DNA from: an uncultured Lachnoclostridium sp.
GTDB taxonomy: Bacteria; Bacillota; Clostridia; Lachnospirales; Lachnospiraceae
Reading direction: 5' to 3'
Assembly: GCA_944381625.1 (NCBI GenBank)
Contig: CALWLW010000016.1
Coordinates: 1-64,000 of the forward strand
Length of the DNA stretch: 64,000 bases
Shown in pieces: positions 8,577 through 17,570 of this stretch. A program made the position numbers and the translations under genes. Numbering within the stretch: position 1 is the stretch's first letter; every line of letters begins with the position of its first letter. Under the pieces are notes generated by a model. That model saw nothing but the letters and a program-made list of their open reading frames with translations, did no database searches and was not told where the DNA came from.

Positions 8577-9023
8577 ATGAAAGACCGATTGACCATATTT
8601 ACCAAATGGATGCTGGACGTGATGTTCGTGGGAGGGATTCTGGTGACCCTGACGCTGCCGTTCAGCATCCGTTTTTATGGGACGCTGGACTCCCGGTTCG
8701 ACCAATATTATGGGCAGATGGTTCTGCTGTTTGCCGTGTCCGGCCTTTTGGCTGTGCTGATCATATGGGAACTGAAGAAAATATTCGCAAGCGTCCTGGC
8801 AGACGACTGTTTTGTACGGACGAACGTGGAGAGCCTGAACCGGATGGGTACGTACAGCTTTCTGATCGTGCTGGTGAGCGCGGTCCGCTCCTTTATGTAT
8901 CTGACGCCGGCAGCCCTGATGACAGTGCTGGTGTTCGTGGTGGCAGGTCTGTTCAGCAAAGTGCTGGCTCAGGTGTTTGACCGGGCGGTCACCTACAAGC
9001 TGGAAAACGATCTGACAATCTGA
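8577..9023 (+). CDS. DUF2975-family membrane protein
   Basis: 148 residues with four membrane helices (about 10-35, 48-70, 95-115, 120-140). Family hallmarks are the motif IFASVLADDCFVRTNVESL after helix 2 and its partnership with a small XRE regulator in the next gene. The role of DUF2975 proteins is unknown; the pair is common in Bacillota and often transcribed together. ATG 8577 has GAGGAGG five bases upstream; the in-frame ATG 8544 lacks a good site. Confidence 0.82.
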   Translation: MKDRLTIFTKWMLDVMFVGGILVTLTLPFSIRFYGTLDSRFDQYYGQMVLLFAVSGLLAVLIIWELKKIFASVLADDCFVRTNVESLNRMGTYSFLIVLVSAVRSFMYLTPAALMTVLVFVVAGLFSKVLAQVFDRAVTYKLENDLTI

Positions 9024-9038
9024 CAGGAGGGATACAGG

Positions 9039-9308
9039 ATGGCGATTATCATCAATCTGGATGTCATGATGGCGAAAAGAAAAATCGGGCTGACAGAGCT
9101 GGCGAAAGAGGTGGATATCACGCTGGCGAACCTGTCCATATTGAAAAACAATAAAGCGAAGGCGGTGCGTCTGACGACGCTGGACGCGATCTGCAGGGCG
9201 CTGGACTGCCAGCCCGGAGAACTGCTGGAGTATGTGCCGGACGGGGAGCGGGACGAAAAAAGTACGGAGAAGAGCGGATCGGGAAAGGGGGCGGAGCATC
9301 GTGAGTAG
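9039..9308 (+). CDS. XRE/Cro-family regulator, YozG-like
   Basis: 89 residues, nearly all one helix-turn-helix domain: LDVMMAKRKIGLTELAKEV, then DITLANLSILKNNKAKAVR, ending with ALDCQPGELLEYVPD, the signature of the small DUF2975-linked regulators. A charged tail follows. It starts 15 bases after the DUF2975 gene behind AGGAGGG and overlaps the next gene by eight bases. It probably regulates its own operon. Confidence 0.88.
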   Translation: MAIIINLDVMMAKRKIGLTELAKEVDITLANLSILKNNKAKAVRLTTLDAICRALDCQPGELLEYVPDGERDEKSTEKSGSGKGAEHRE

Positions 9309-10695
9309 AGAAAACGAGATGAAGGCGGACCGGTTGGACCGGATCTACGCGGCGCTGTATTTTCTGGTGGGCTATGGATTTATCTATACCTTTTCCTCAG
9401 GAAAGTTTGGGAGGAACCTGGCCATTTTCACCGCGGCGTACATTGCAGCGGTGCTGTCGTATCATTTGAAAAAGGGGAAAAAGCTTACCACGGAGAGCGT
9501 GTTCTGGGCGGCGGTGGTGGCGGGGATCGGCATACCCGGCGCGTTCTGGAGCATCATGCCGTTTCTCCAGGTGCTGGCGCTGATGGCTGCTGCGGCCTAT
9601 TGGACGCTGGCCGCCTCCGGCAGTCTTCTGGGCGAAGGGAAGACCTCCCAGTGGATCTTTTTCGATCTGTGGAACGCAGGGATCTTCGTCCCGTTCTCCA
9701 ATTTCGGATGCCAGCTGCGGGTGCTCCTGGGGAGGGAAACGCAGGAAGCATCCGAAGGAGCAATCCCGGAGGCGCGGAACGCTACAAATGGAGTGACAGA
9801 AGGTGAGACGCATACAGGCGCGGCGCACCCGGAGGAAGCGGCGGGAGCCGCCCCCAGATCGGGCAGGGGAAAATATGCGGCAGGTGTCGTCTGCGGGCTT
9901 GTGCTGACGGTGCCCGTGATGATGATCGTGCTTCCGCTGCTGTCCAGTGCGGACGCCGGATTTGAGGCGGCGCTGAACAATCTGGGCTTTTACCTGTCGG
10001 AGCATTTTCTGGTCACGTTCCTGCGGATCATGTTCTCGCTTCCGGTATCGGCCTATCTGTTCGGCCTGGCGTACGGCGGCATCAACGGACGGGGTACCGG
10101 CCACATCCATAAAGAGAAGGTAAGACAGGCCGGACAGAGGGCGAGACTCCTGCCGGATCTGGCGTTCTATATCGTCCTTGGAATTGTCTGTCTGGTCTAT
10201 CTGGCCTTTATCTGGATGCAGGCGGGATATTTGTTCTCCGCTTTCGCGGGAATCCGGCCGGAGACGTTTACCTATGCGGAATATGCAAGGAGAGGATTTT
10301 TTGAGCTTTGCGCCATCTCCGTATGCAATCTGTTTTTCCTGCTCTGCGCCGGCCTTTTTTCCGAGCGCCGGGCGGAAGAAAATCCGGGACTGCGCGCGGC
10401 AAATACTGCGCTGTCTGCGCTCACCCTGCTGCTCATCGCCACGGCCATGAGCAAGCTGGGGATGTACATTGACGTGTACGGGCTGACCGTGAACCGGATT
10501 CTGCCCATGGTGTTTATGATCTGGATGGCGGTGGTGTATGCGGCGTTTATCATCCGGCAGAAAGTCCGCTTCCCCATGGTAAAGATCTGTATTATGACCG
10601 GCGCGGTACTGTTTGTCCTGCTCTGCGTGATCCCTGTGGAGGACTGCGTATATGCGTACAACGTCTGGGCGCGGAGCCTGGGACTGATCCAGTGA
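9301..10695 (+). CDS. DUF4153-like polytopic membrane protein
   Basis: About 464 residues with roughly ten hydrophobic segments and a soluble insert near 155-205 rich in Glu, Gly and Ala. The layout (VFWAAVVAGIGIPGAFW early, YAEYARRGFFELCAIS in the middle, several C-terminal helices) fits DUF4153/DUF4173 proteins of Bacillota, whose function is unknown. GTG 9301 overlaps the end of the XRE gene; ATG 9319 is an alternative. Co-transcription with DUF2975-XRE suggests a shared membrane-related role. Confidence 0.7.
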   Translation: MSRENEMKADRLDRIYAALYFLVGYGFIYTFSSGKFGRNLAIFTAAYIAAVLSYHLKKGKKLTTESVFWAAVVAGIGIPGAFWSIMPFLQVLALMAAAAYWTLAASGSLLGEGKTSQWIFFDLWNAGIFVPFSNFGCQLRVLLGRETQEASEGAIPEARNATNGVTEGETHTGAAHPEEAAGAAPRSGRGKYAAGVVCGLVLTVPVMMIVLPLLSSADAGFEAALNNLGFYLSEHFLVTFLRIMFSLPVSAYLFGLAYGGINGRGTGHIHKEKVRQAGQRARLLPDLAFYIVLGIVCLVYLAFIWMQAGYLFSAFAGIRPETFTYAEYARRGFFELCAISVCNLFFLLCAGLFSERRAEENPGLRAANTALSALTLLLIATAMSKLGMYIDVYGLTVNRILPMVFMIWMAVVYAAFIIRQKVRFPMVKICIMTGAVLFVLLCVIPVEDCVYAYNVWARSLGLIQ

Positions 10696-10906
10696 TAAAG
10701 TGGAGCATTTGGTATAAAGGATGAGAATATAAGACTTTTCTCCTTCTTGATTGTATAGATTGCACATTGGTTATAAAAAAAGATTAAATACATTTTATAA
10801 AATATAAAGTTTTTAAAAAGAAAACTATTAGATTGTTTACAAAAAATTTATAAATGATATTCTATTCTATGTGGCATATTTTATACAAGAGAGAGGAGAA
10901 AGACAC

Positions 10907-12376
10907 ATGATAACTTTCATCATTGGTCTCGTGATCCTGGTCGCAGGCGCTGCTTTATATGGCAAGCTCTGTGAAAAGGTATTCGGACCGGACGACAGGC
11001 AGACGCCGGCTTACGCGAAAGAGGACGGTGTGGACTATGTCCCCATGAAAAAATGGAAAAACAGCCTGATTAACCTTCTGAACATTGCAGGTACAGGCCC
11101 GATCCTTGGCCCGATCCAGGGTATCCTGTTTGGACCTATCGCTTTTATTACGATCCCCATCGGAAACATTATCGGAGGAGCTATGCACGACTATTTCTCC
11201 GGTATGATCTGCCTGCGCGACGGCGGAACCCAGATGCCGGATATGGTGCGCAAGTACAGCAACAAGGGTATCTACACGTTCTATCAGATTTTCTGCAGCC
11301 TGCTTCTGCTTCTGGTAGGCGCGGTGTTCATCTATACGCCGGGCGACATCGCGGCAACGCAGGTGTTCGGCTTTGACGGAGCTGTGACTTCCGTATCCAC
11401 CTGGGTGATCTACGGAGTGATCTTCGTGTACTATCTGATTGCGACGGTGTTCCCCATCGATAAGATCATCGGCCGTATCTATCCGATCTTCGGCGCGATC
11501 CTTCTGTTCTCCGCAGTGGGCGTATTCATCGGACTGTTCGTTCACGGATATCCGCTGGTAGAGCTGTGGGAGCCGTGGAACAATGGAATTGTGGCATATG
11601 GTGATTATTTCAACGCCAACCACTTCATCCCGATCTTCTTCATCACCGTGGCATGCGGTATCCTTTCCGGATTCCATTCCACGCAGACGGCTATGATTTC
11701 CCGTACCATGAAGAGTGAGAAGGAAGGCCGCATGACGTTCTACAACATGATGGTGCTGGAAGGCTTCATCGCTATGGTATGGGCGGCAGGCGCTATGGGC
11801 GTTTACAACCTGGGACTGCAGGAAGCCAACGCTTCCCTGGCAACCGCGACCATTGGCGTTGTATGTAAGCATATTCTGGGACCGGTGGGCGGCATCATCG
11901 CTCTGCTGGGCGTTATCGTACTTCCGATCACCTCCGGCGATACGGCGCTTCGTTCCCTGCGTCTGGCGATCTCGGATTCCTTACATCTTGACCAGTCCTC
12001 CAATGCTAAGAGACTGTCCCTGGCGGGCGTGATCTTCGCACTGGTTGCAGTGATCCTGGTATTTGCCAAGATGAATCCCAACGGATTCAATGTCCTGTGG
12101 CGTTACTTTGCATGGTCCAACCAGACCCTGGCTCTGTTCGCATTCCTGGCAATCTCTATCTGGATGTTTGAGAGCGGAAAAGAGAAATTCGTCTGGATGC
12201 CGCTGATTCCGGGCGCATGGTATGCGTTCGTGACGATCACCTACATCGCCAATGCAAAGATTGGTTTCAATATCCCCTGGGGCGGCGCTTACATAGTCGG
12301 ACTTGTAGCCGCAGCTGCTTATGTGGGAGCGATTATCTGGTATGGTAAGAAACGTGCCGCAGCAAAGAGAAAATAA
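10907..12376 (+). CDS. cstA: CstA-family carbon-starvation transporter
   Basis: 489 residues with many membrane helices. The family signature GTGPILGPIQGILFGPIAF followed by MHDYFSGMICLRDGG is present, as are FHSTQTAMISRT and GDTALRSLRLAI. CstA proteins take up peptides or pyruvate under carbon limitation; this one is the shorter clostridial form. ATG 10907 has AGGAG eight bases upstream; the in-frame ATG 10871 has none. A likely promoter (TTTACA 10836, TATTCT 10858) lies in the very AT-rich 200-base upstream region. Confidence 0.92.
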   Translation: MITFIIGLVILVAGAALYGKLCEKVFGPDDRQTPAYAKEDGVDYVPMKKWKNSLINLLNIAGTGPILGPIQGILFGPIAFITIPIGNIIGGAMHDYFSGMICLRDGGTQMPDMVRKYSNKGIYTFYQIFCSLLLLLVGAVFIYTPGDIAATQVFGFDGAVTSVSTWVIYGVIFVYYLIATVFPIDKIIGRIYPIFGAILLFSAVGVFIGLFVHGYPLVELWEPWNNGIVAYGDYFNANHFIPIFFITVACGILSGFHSTQTAMISRTMKSEKEGRMTFYNMMVLEGFIAMVWAAGAMGVYNLGLQEANASLATATIGVVCKHILGPVGGIIALLGVIVLPITSGDTALRSLRLAISDSLHLDQSSNAKRLSLAGVIFALVAVILVFAKMNPNGFNVLWRYFAWSNQTLALFAFLAISIWMFESGKEKFVWMPLIPGAWYAFVTITYIANAKIGFNIPWGGAYIVGLVAAAAYVGAIIWYGKKRAAAKRK

Positions 12377-12405
12377 TCCTGCCGGATAAGAAATATAAAA
12401 AATTA

Positions 12406-12446
12406 CCCCGGTTTCCATTTGTATGATGGAAGCCGGGGATTTTTTT
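12406..12446. terminator. Bidirectional terminator between cstA and the AraC gene
   Basis: A perfect 13-bp stem (12406-12418 with 12426-12438) has a T run on the plus side and, read on the minus strand, TTTTTTATAT. It can serve both convergent genes. Confidence 0.92.
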
Positions 12447-12462
12447 GCAATATGCAGCCGAT

Positions 12463-13362
12463 TTATCCTTTATGGAGGCTGCGGTACTGGGAGGGCGTGC
12501 AGTCCATGACCTTGTGGAAGATTTTTCCGAAGTAGCTGGCAGTCCCGAATCCGCAGTCGCCGGCAATCTCCGTGACGGATTTACGGGTGCTGCGCAGGGC
12601 GTCGGCGGCCATGCGCGTCCGGTACTCCAGCAGATAGGTGAACGGCGAGGTGTTCAGGGTCTGGCGGAAGCATCGCAGGCATTCCCGCTCGCTGATGCTG
12701 GCGGCGGAGGCGATCTGAGCCAGGGACAGTTTTTCCTGATAGTGGGACTGGATGAACAGCATCATTTTCTTCGTCCGTTCTTCTCCCAGGTTGACGGACA
12801 CCTTTCCTGAATGCAGGAGCGGCGACACTTCCCGGAACAGCAGAAACCAGGCGGAGGACAGGTCGTTGCGCACGGTAAATTCGTACCCCTCTTCTTCGGA
12901 ATCCGCGGCGTCATAGGAGTGGCGGAGCAGGTCCAGAATCTTCCGCTGACTGGTGTTAGAGGGGTGCAGCTGCAGGGCTTCCAGCTCCCGGCATTCCAGC
13001 ACCGGGGCGGTGTATTTCTGCTCAAATACACTCTTGTAGAACCCGGTCAGAAGGCGGATATCGAACAGCTGGTTCAATGCCAGCGGCGTGGGGCCGGGAA
13101 GCGGTTCCTTGTAATGGAGCATGTTGGAATTGATGAAAGCTCCTTCCCCAGCCTGTATGTTGTAGGTGTGGCTGTTGGTGCAGAGCCGGATGCCGCCCTG
13201 GATCAGTATGAGAAATTCCACATCGGGATGCCAGTGCCAGGGTACGTATCCGCCGGTGCGCATGGACATATCTTCGTAGCAGGTGAGTACGGGGAACGCG
13301 GCGGCGTTGCGGGGAACCTGTTCTTCCAGATTTTCATTCAGCGTCAGGGAAGTTATAATCAT
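12463..13362 (-). CDS. AraC-family transcriptional regulator with cupin sensor domain
   Basis: 299 residues. The N-terminal cupin (about 20-120) has the metal or sugar pocket region VPWHWHPDVEFLILIQGG. The C-terminal double helix-turn-helix (about 195-295) has LSLAQIASAASISERECLRC and VTEIAGDCGFGTASYFGKIF, ending in TPSQYRS. Such proteins usually activate carbohydrate genes, but no sugar operon is adjacent, so the ligand is unknown. The ATG at 13362 has GAAGGAGGA on the coding strand; an upstream in-frame TTG at 13380 overlaps that ribosome site and is rejected. Confidence 0.93.
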   Translation of the reverse strand: MIITSLTLNENLEEQVPRNAAAFPVLTCYEDMSMRTGGYVPWHWHPDVEFLILIQGGIRLCTNSHTYNIQAGEGAFINSNMLHYKEPLPGPTPLALNQLFDIRLLTGFYKSVFEQKYTAPVLECRELEALQLHPSNTSQRKILDLLRHSYDAADSEEEGYEFTVRNDLSSAWFLLFREVSPLLHSGKVSVNLGEERTKKMMLFIQSHYQEKLSLAQIASAASISERECLRCFRQTLNTSPFTYLLEYRTRMAADALRSTRKSVTEIAGDCGFGTASYFGKIFHKVMDCTPSQYRSLHKG

Positions 13363-13517
13363 ATGGCCATCCTCCTTCAAAAGTTGGCGGTATAATAGGA
13401 ATAATTGTCTGTATTGATAATGAAATATGCTGGATTTATCGATATAATGATATCACAAAGAACAACAAAGAACAACTTCCGAATATGGAAAGAAAGAGCC
13501 TGGAAAGGAGGATCTGT

Positions 13518-13766
13518 ATGAAGGTTTACAATGTGAAGAATGTGAGAGGTTTATGTGAAAAGCTCACGGGATGTGAGGGCGCGGTGGAACTGGTAAAGGA
13601 AAGCGGAGAGCATGTGCGTCTTACCGACGGCGCCGCGGGAAAGGAACTGTCCCTGATCGGCAGCATCTATGGGGAGATCCGCCAGATGGAGCTGATCTTC
13701 CAGAAGCCGGAGGACTGCAGCAGGATCATGTATTACCTGATGAATCAGAGAGGAACAGCTGCATGA
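13518..13766 (+). CDS. Small conserved-looking protein of unknown function
   Basis: 82 residues, soluble, mixed alpha/beta by composition (MKVYNVKNVRGLCEKLTGCE at the start, MELIFQKPEDCSRIMYYLM near the end). I do not recognise the family. It has a strong AAAGGAGG six bases before ATG 13518 and typical host codon use, so it is probably real. It is divergent from the AraC gene and convergent with the PurF-like gene. Confidence 0.6.
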   Translation: MKVYNVKNVRGLCEKLTGCEGAVELVKESGEHVRLTDGAAGKELSLIGSIYGEIRQMELIFQKPEDCSRIMYYLMNQRGTAA

Positions 13767-13784
13767 GTGAAGGGAAGCATAAAA

Positions 13785-13830
13785 GACAGAGGGGTTGCCG
13801 TGGGCAGATAGCCGCGGCAAACCCTCTGTC
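13785..13830. terminator. Terminator between the small gene and the PurF-like gene
   Basis: A 16-bp stem with one mismatch (13785-13800 with 13815-13830). Read on the minus strand it is followed by TTTTATG, so it mainly ends the PurF-like gene. Confidence 0.8.
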
Positions 13831-13840
13831 TGTATATATG

Positions 13841-15247
13841 TTATTCTTTTCCGTTCCAGCAGTAGGTACAGAGCTTGCAGGGCTCAATATCGATGGAGGA
13901 AAGAAGATCGTCCAGACGGTTGTAACGGAGCGTGGTGAAGTTCAGCTCCTTCCGGATCTCTTCCACCATACGGTCGTATTTCTCCGAGGACGGATCGGTG
14001 TACTCCTGCAGAACCTCCTCCGAGACGTCGTCTCCTTCCAGCTTCCGGATGACTCTCCGGGTGATGAGATCCATGTCGGAATTGGAGCGGGAGAAGTTCA
14101 GGTATTTGCATCCGTAGACCAGCGGGGGGCAGGCCGGACGGATATGTACCTCTTTAGCGCCGCTCTGATATAAAAATTCGGTGGTCTCCCGAAGCTGGGT
14201 GCCGCGCACGATGGAATCGTCGATGAGCAGCAGACGCTTGCCGTCGATCAGCTGGTGAATGGGGATCAGCTTCATCTTGGCGATCAGGTTGCGCTTGTCC
14301 TGGATGGTGGGCATAAAGGACCGGGGCCAGGTGGGCGTGTATTTGATAAAGGGCCTGGAATACGGGATGCCGGAACGGTTGGCATAGCCCACCGCATGGG
14401 CGATACCAGAATCCGGGACGCCGGCCACGATATCCGGTCTGGCGTCGTCACGGTCCGCCATTTTCTCTCCGCAGCGGTAGCGCATAAGCTCCACGCTTGT
14501 CCCTTCATAAGAGCTGGACGGATATCCGTAATAAACCCACAGGAAGGTACAGATCTTCATATCCTTGCCGGGCTGTACCAGGGTGCGTACCTGGTCGGGC
14601 GTCACGACCACGATCTCTCCCGGTCCCAGCTCCCGGTACTCTTCGTATCCCAGATTCAGATAAGCAAAGCTTTCAAAGGAGATACAGAAAGCGCCCTCCT
14701 TCCTGCCCAGCACCACCGGTGTGCGGCCCATACGGTCACGGGCGGCGTAGATTCCTTTCGGGGTCAGGAGCATCAGGGTGATGGAACCGTCGACAAGCTC
14801 CTGGGCATACCGGATGCCGTCGATGAGATTTTCCTTCTGGTTGATGATGGCAGCCACCAGCTCCGTGGGATTCACGTCGCCTCCGCTCATCTCCAGGAAA
14901 TGAGTGTTGCCTTTTTCAAAGATCGTCCGGGTGATCTCGTCCGTATTGTTGATCTTGCCCACGGTGGTGATGGCGTAAGTGCCATGGTGGGAACGGACGA
15001 TCAAGGGCTGGGGCTCGTAGTCGGAGATACATCCGATGCCCAGATAGCCTTTCATTTCCCGCATATCTTTATCAAATTTGGTTCGAAACGGCGCATTCTC
15101 AATGTTGTGGATCGCGCGGTCGAAGCCTTTGTCTCCATACACTGCCATCCCGCCCCTGCGGGTGCCCAGATGGGAGTGGTAGTCAGTTCCAAAAAAAAGA
15201 TCGAAAACACAGTCGTGCTTCGATGCAACTCCAAAAAAGCCGCCCAT
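13841..15247 (-). CDS. Amidophosphoribosyltransferase-like protein lacking the N-terminal nucleophile
   Basis: 468 residues with a class II glutaminase domain (about 1-230) and a phosphoribosyltransferase domain containing the PRPP loop LLLIDDSIVRGTQLRE. C-terminal cysteines (CPPLVYGC; CKLCTYC) match those that hold the Fe-S cluster in Bacillus PurF. However, the protein starts MGGFFGVASKHDC. In PurF a cysteine stands where the second residue here is Gly, and it attacks glutamine. The DNA is clear (ATG GGC GGC TTT TTT) and a GGAGG lies 12 bases upstream, so this is not a start-site error; the only nearby cysteine is at residue 13. It may use ammonia, act on another substrate, or be regulatory. 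It stands alone, not in a pur operon. Confidence 0.85.
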   Translation of the reverse strand: MGGFFGVASKHDCVFDLFFGTDYHSHLGTRRGGMAVYGDKGFDRAIHNIENAPFRTKFDKDMREMKGYLGIGCISDYEPQPLIVRSHHGTYAITTVGKINNTDEITRTIFEKGNTHFLEMSGGDVNPTELVAAIINQKENLIDGIRYAQELVDGSITLMLLTPKGIYAARDRMGRTPVVLGRKEGAFCISFESFAYLNLGYEEYRELGPGEIVVVTPDQVRTLVQPGKDMKICTFLWVYYGYPSSSYEGTSVELMRYRCGEKMADRDDARPDIVAGVPDSGIAHAVGYANRSGIPYSRPFIKYTPTWPRSFMPTIQDKRNLIAKMKLIPIHQLIDGKRLLLIDDSIVRGTQLRETTEFLYQSGAKEVHIRPACPPLVYGCKYLNFSRSNSDMDLITRRVIRKLEGDDVSEEVLQEYTDPSSEKYDRMVEEIRKELNFTTLRYNRLDDLLSSIDIEPCKLCTYCWNGKE

Positions 15248-15310
15248 AATCAAATTGTCCTCCAATCAAAGAATTCAATTCCATTATAATGCGGGTGTTT
15301 TGAAAAGGAA

Positions 15311-15355
15311 AGAAGTTTTTGTGCAGAAAATTTTCGATTCTGCACAAAAACTTCT
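15311..15355 (-). terminator. Terminator of the PadR-PspC operon
   Basis: A perfect 18-bp inverted repeat (15311-15328 with 15338-15355), ten bases after the PspC gene; the minus strand then reads TTCCTTTT. Confidence 0.88.
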
Positions 15356-15364
15356 GTGAAAATG

Positions 15365-15553
15365 TTATGATTCCGGGATAATCACCGCGGCGATGATGTA
15401 GATGACGATACCGGCGCCCACGCTGAAGAAGCTCAAGATGACCCAGATCAACCGGATCACGGTGGGATCTATGTGGAAATATTCGCCAATACCCCCGCAT
15501 ACGCCGCAGATCATACGGTTGACTGCGGATTTTAAAAGTCTTTTTTCTTCCAT
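15365..15553 (-). CDS. PspC-domain membrane protein
   Basis: 62 residues, nearly all one PspC domain: KSAVNRMICGVCGGIGEYF, then DPTVIRLIWVILSFFSVGAG and a membrane helix to the end. PspC proteins act in phage-shock or envelope stress responses. It is the last of four genes (PadR, DUF1700, DUF4097, PspC), a common Bacillota envelope-stress operon. Confidence 0.93.
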   Translation of the reverse strand: MEEKRLLKSAVNRMICGVCGGIGEYFHIDPTVIRLIWVILSFFSVGAGIVIYIIAAVIIPES

Positions 15554-15558
15554 ATCAT

Positions 15559-16482
15559 TTAGTCCTCCTCACTGAAATTCAGATCCAGGCCGCCCATACT
15601 GCAGGCGGCGTAGATATGGCAAGCCGCCTGATTGTCCTGGGTAATATGACATCCCACAAGATCGTGGCCGCTGTCGTGGTGGCCGTTATGATGCTGGCCG
15701 TTTAGCCGGGCTTTTCCCAGGTCGCAAACCAGTTCGTAATTGTAATCCTGTTCCCGCCCTTCTGCCGTGACGGAAGCGTTGCCCAGATCACAGGTCAGGT
15801 TGAGCTCCGGCCCTTCATAGCTCTTCAGGTCAATATCCCCGCAGGAAGCGTCGATGGAAGCGCTTCCGGTAACCTGGAGCCGCTCCACTTCCAGATCCCC
15901 CAGATCAAAACGAAACTCCGCGTCTTCGGCCAGGACGCGATCTGCTTTCATGGAGCCAAGACTGCAGAATACGGTTACAGTTCCGGCGGACAATGTCTCG
16001 GCCTCCACATCGCCCAGATCCAGGGAGATGTCCAGGGTATCCAGCCCGTCGGCGGGAAGCAGGAGTGTAAGCTGGAGCGCCATGTCCGGGTATGCGTCCG
16101 CGTCGTCGCCCAGAAAGGTGCGGTGGTCCTCCAGAATCAGATCCTGTCCGTGCTGCTCCATGGTGAACGTATCCATGGTATTGGAGGCAGACAAGGAAAT
16201 ATAGTCTTCTTCATGCTCCAGGATCTTCAGGTCACAGCAGGAAAAATCCAGTATCAGATTCTTTACCTCATGAAAATCCTGTTCCTCTGAACCGTAGGCT
16301 GATCCGGCTGCCGGGGACGCCGGGGTATCCCCATGGGTGAACAGACGGAGGATGGGGAAGGCGCCCATGCTGCGGGGAATATGGCCGCCCCCGCCCAGCA
16401 TAAGGCCGATGCCCAGGCTGGCCAGCCCCAGCACAGTCAGGATACCGGCGGCCGCCAGGCTTATTTTTACTGCGCGCTTCAT
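15559..16482 (-). CDS. DUF4097-family protein with N-terminal membrane anchor
   Basis: 307 residues. One N-terminal membrane helix (about 8-30) precedes a repetitive beta-strand domain where segments such as LILDFSCCDLKIL, LDISLDLGDVEAE and LNLTCDLGNASVT recur. This right-handed beta pattern is typical of DUF4097/LiaF-C-like domains. It overlaps the DUF1700 gene by four bases (ATGA). It probably senses or supports the envelope together with the PspC protein. Confidence 0.85.
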   Translation of the reverse strand: MKRAVKISLAAAGILTVLGLASLGIGLMLGGGGHIPRSMGAFPILRLFTHGDTPASPAAGSAYGSEEQDFHEVKNLILDFSCCDLKILEHEEDYISLSASNTMDTFTMEQHGQDLILEDHRTFLGDDADAYPDMALQLTLLLPADGLDTLDISLDLGDVEAETLSAGTVTVFCSLGSMKADRVLAEDAEFRFDLGDLEVERLQVTGSASIDASCGDIDLKSYEGPELNLTCDLGNASVTAEGREQDYNYELVCDLGKARLNGQHHNGHHDSGHDLVGCHITQDNQAACHIYAACSMGGLDLNFSEED

Positions 16483-17168
16483 GCGATAACACCTGCCTTT
16501 CTAAGCGGAAATGAGATGAGCTTTACAACGGTGCGGATAAACCAGGGAATCAGTTTGACTCCGACCGCGATCACCAGCAGAGTGGCCAGGATGCCCAGGG
16601 CCAGGAGCAGGCATCCGGCGCCGCCGAGGCAGAGCCCCACCGCGGGGGTGAAAAACAGTCTCCAGATCCCACAGCCCAGCAGGACTGCGCCGGTGACCAC
16701 AAGCACCACGCATAAAACAGCGACTCCGATGACAATTCCCACAGCCCCGAAGAAAAGAAACAGAATCAGAGCCAGGAGTACGCACCCCACGGGGATGATG
16801 ACGGGAAGCAGGAGGATACAGAGCAGGATCATGCTGAGGATCTTCCAGAAATCGGGTTTTTTTGGAGGTTTCTCCGGTTCAGGTTTCCGGGACGTAGTGC
16901 TGTTCCTGGGCGAAATGTCCTGATGTTCCCGGAAACGCGCGTCTGTATAGCCGTTTTCCGTATATTCTCCGCTGCCGTCTTCCATGCCGGCTTTGATGGT
17001 CCGGGCCACCTGTTCCGGACTGCCCAGCTCCTCTATGACCCGGGATTCGTTCTCCTCGCCCGCGTCGTCAAAATAATCGTTGTAATACTGGAGGGCTTCT
17101 CTGCGTTCGTTGTCCGGTATATCACGCAGAAGCTCTTCCAGACGTTTTAGAAATTCTTGTCTGTTCAT
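16479..17168 (-). CDS. DUF1700-family membrane protein
   Basis: 229 residues. The N-terminal part MNRQEFLKRLEELLRDIP with NERREALQYYNDYFDDAG and VIEELGSPEQVARTI is the DUF1700 signature. A proline and charge-rich linker follows (about 85-115), then four membrane helices. The ATG at 17168 has GGGGAG nine bases upstream; a longer frame to 17222 has no ribosome site. It overlaps PadR by four bases. Confidence 0.88.
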   Translation of the reverse strand: MNRQEFLKRLEELLRDIPDNERREALQYYNDYFDDAGEENESRVIEELGSPEQVARTIKAGMEDGSGEYTENGYTDARFREHQDISPRNSTTSRKPEPEKPPKKPDFWKILSMILLCILLLPVIIPVGCVLLALILFLFFGAVGIVIGVAVLCVVLVVTGAVLLGCGIWRLFFTPAVGLCLGGAGCLLLALGILATLLVIAVGVKLIPWFIRTVVKLISFPLRKAGVIA

Positions 17169-17488
17169 TCCACATGTCTCCCCATAAATATATTGGTAAT
17201 TCTCATAGAGTATCGTTCCCATTCTGTTTTATACAGACTGAGCTGCGCCAGCCCTGCGTCCGTGATCTTATAGTAGCGGCGGTTGCGGCCGCCGAATTCC
17301 CGGTCATAGACTTCCAGACAGCCGTCCCGCTGAAGTCTCCGCAGGACCGGATACAGAGTGGATTCGGATATCTCGATGGCCCTGCGGACGTCCTGGGTGA
17401 TCTTATAGCCATAGGTGCCGTCCTTATCCATGGATACCACCGCCAGGACAATGGCGTCCAGGAGCGCAGCTCCTGTGTTAAATACCAT
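17165..17488 (-). CDS. PadR-family transcriptional regulator
   Basis: 107 residues. Winged-helix PadR domain: LLDAIVLAVVSMDKDGTYGY, then ISESTLYPVLRRLQRDGCLE and RNRRYYKITDAG. The short form without a long C-terminal domain is the kind that heads DUF1700/DUF4097 operons and represses them until envelope stress. The palindrome over its own promoter supports autoregulation. Confidence 0.93.
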   Translation of the reverse strand: MVFNTGAALLDAIVLAVVSMDKDGTYGYKITQDVRRAIEISESTLYPVLRRLQRDGCLEVYDREFGGRNRRYYKITDAGLAQLSLYKTEWERYSMRITNIFMGRHVE

Positions 17489-17519
17489 GCGATCCTCTCC
17501 TTTGTTGTGATTTTATAAT

Positions 17520-17549
17520 ATTATATGATGTATAATATAATACTGTCAA
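17520..17549 (-). promoter_or_regulatory. Promoter and palindromic operator of the PadR operon
   Basis: On the minus strand TTGACA (plus 17544-17549) and TATAAT (plus 17520-17525) are 18 bases apart. A near-palindrome with 18 of 22 matching positions (17520-17541) covers the -10 box and is a candidate PadR operator. Confidence 0.7.
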
Positions 17550-17570
17550 CAGCATTAAGAAAATCTTCAG

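Noticed and set aside
7425..9299. Long minus-strand open frame opposite murQ and DUF2975
   Set aside because: His-, Arg- and Gln-rich translation typical of the antisense of GC-rich genes; real genes with ribosome sites cover the plus strand.
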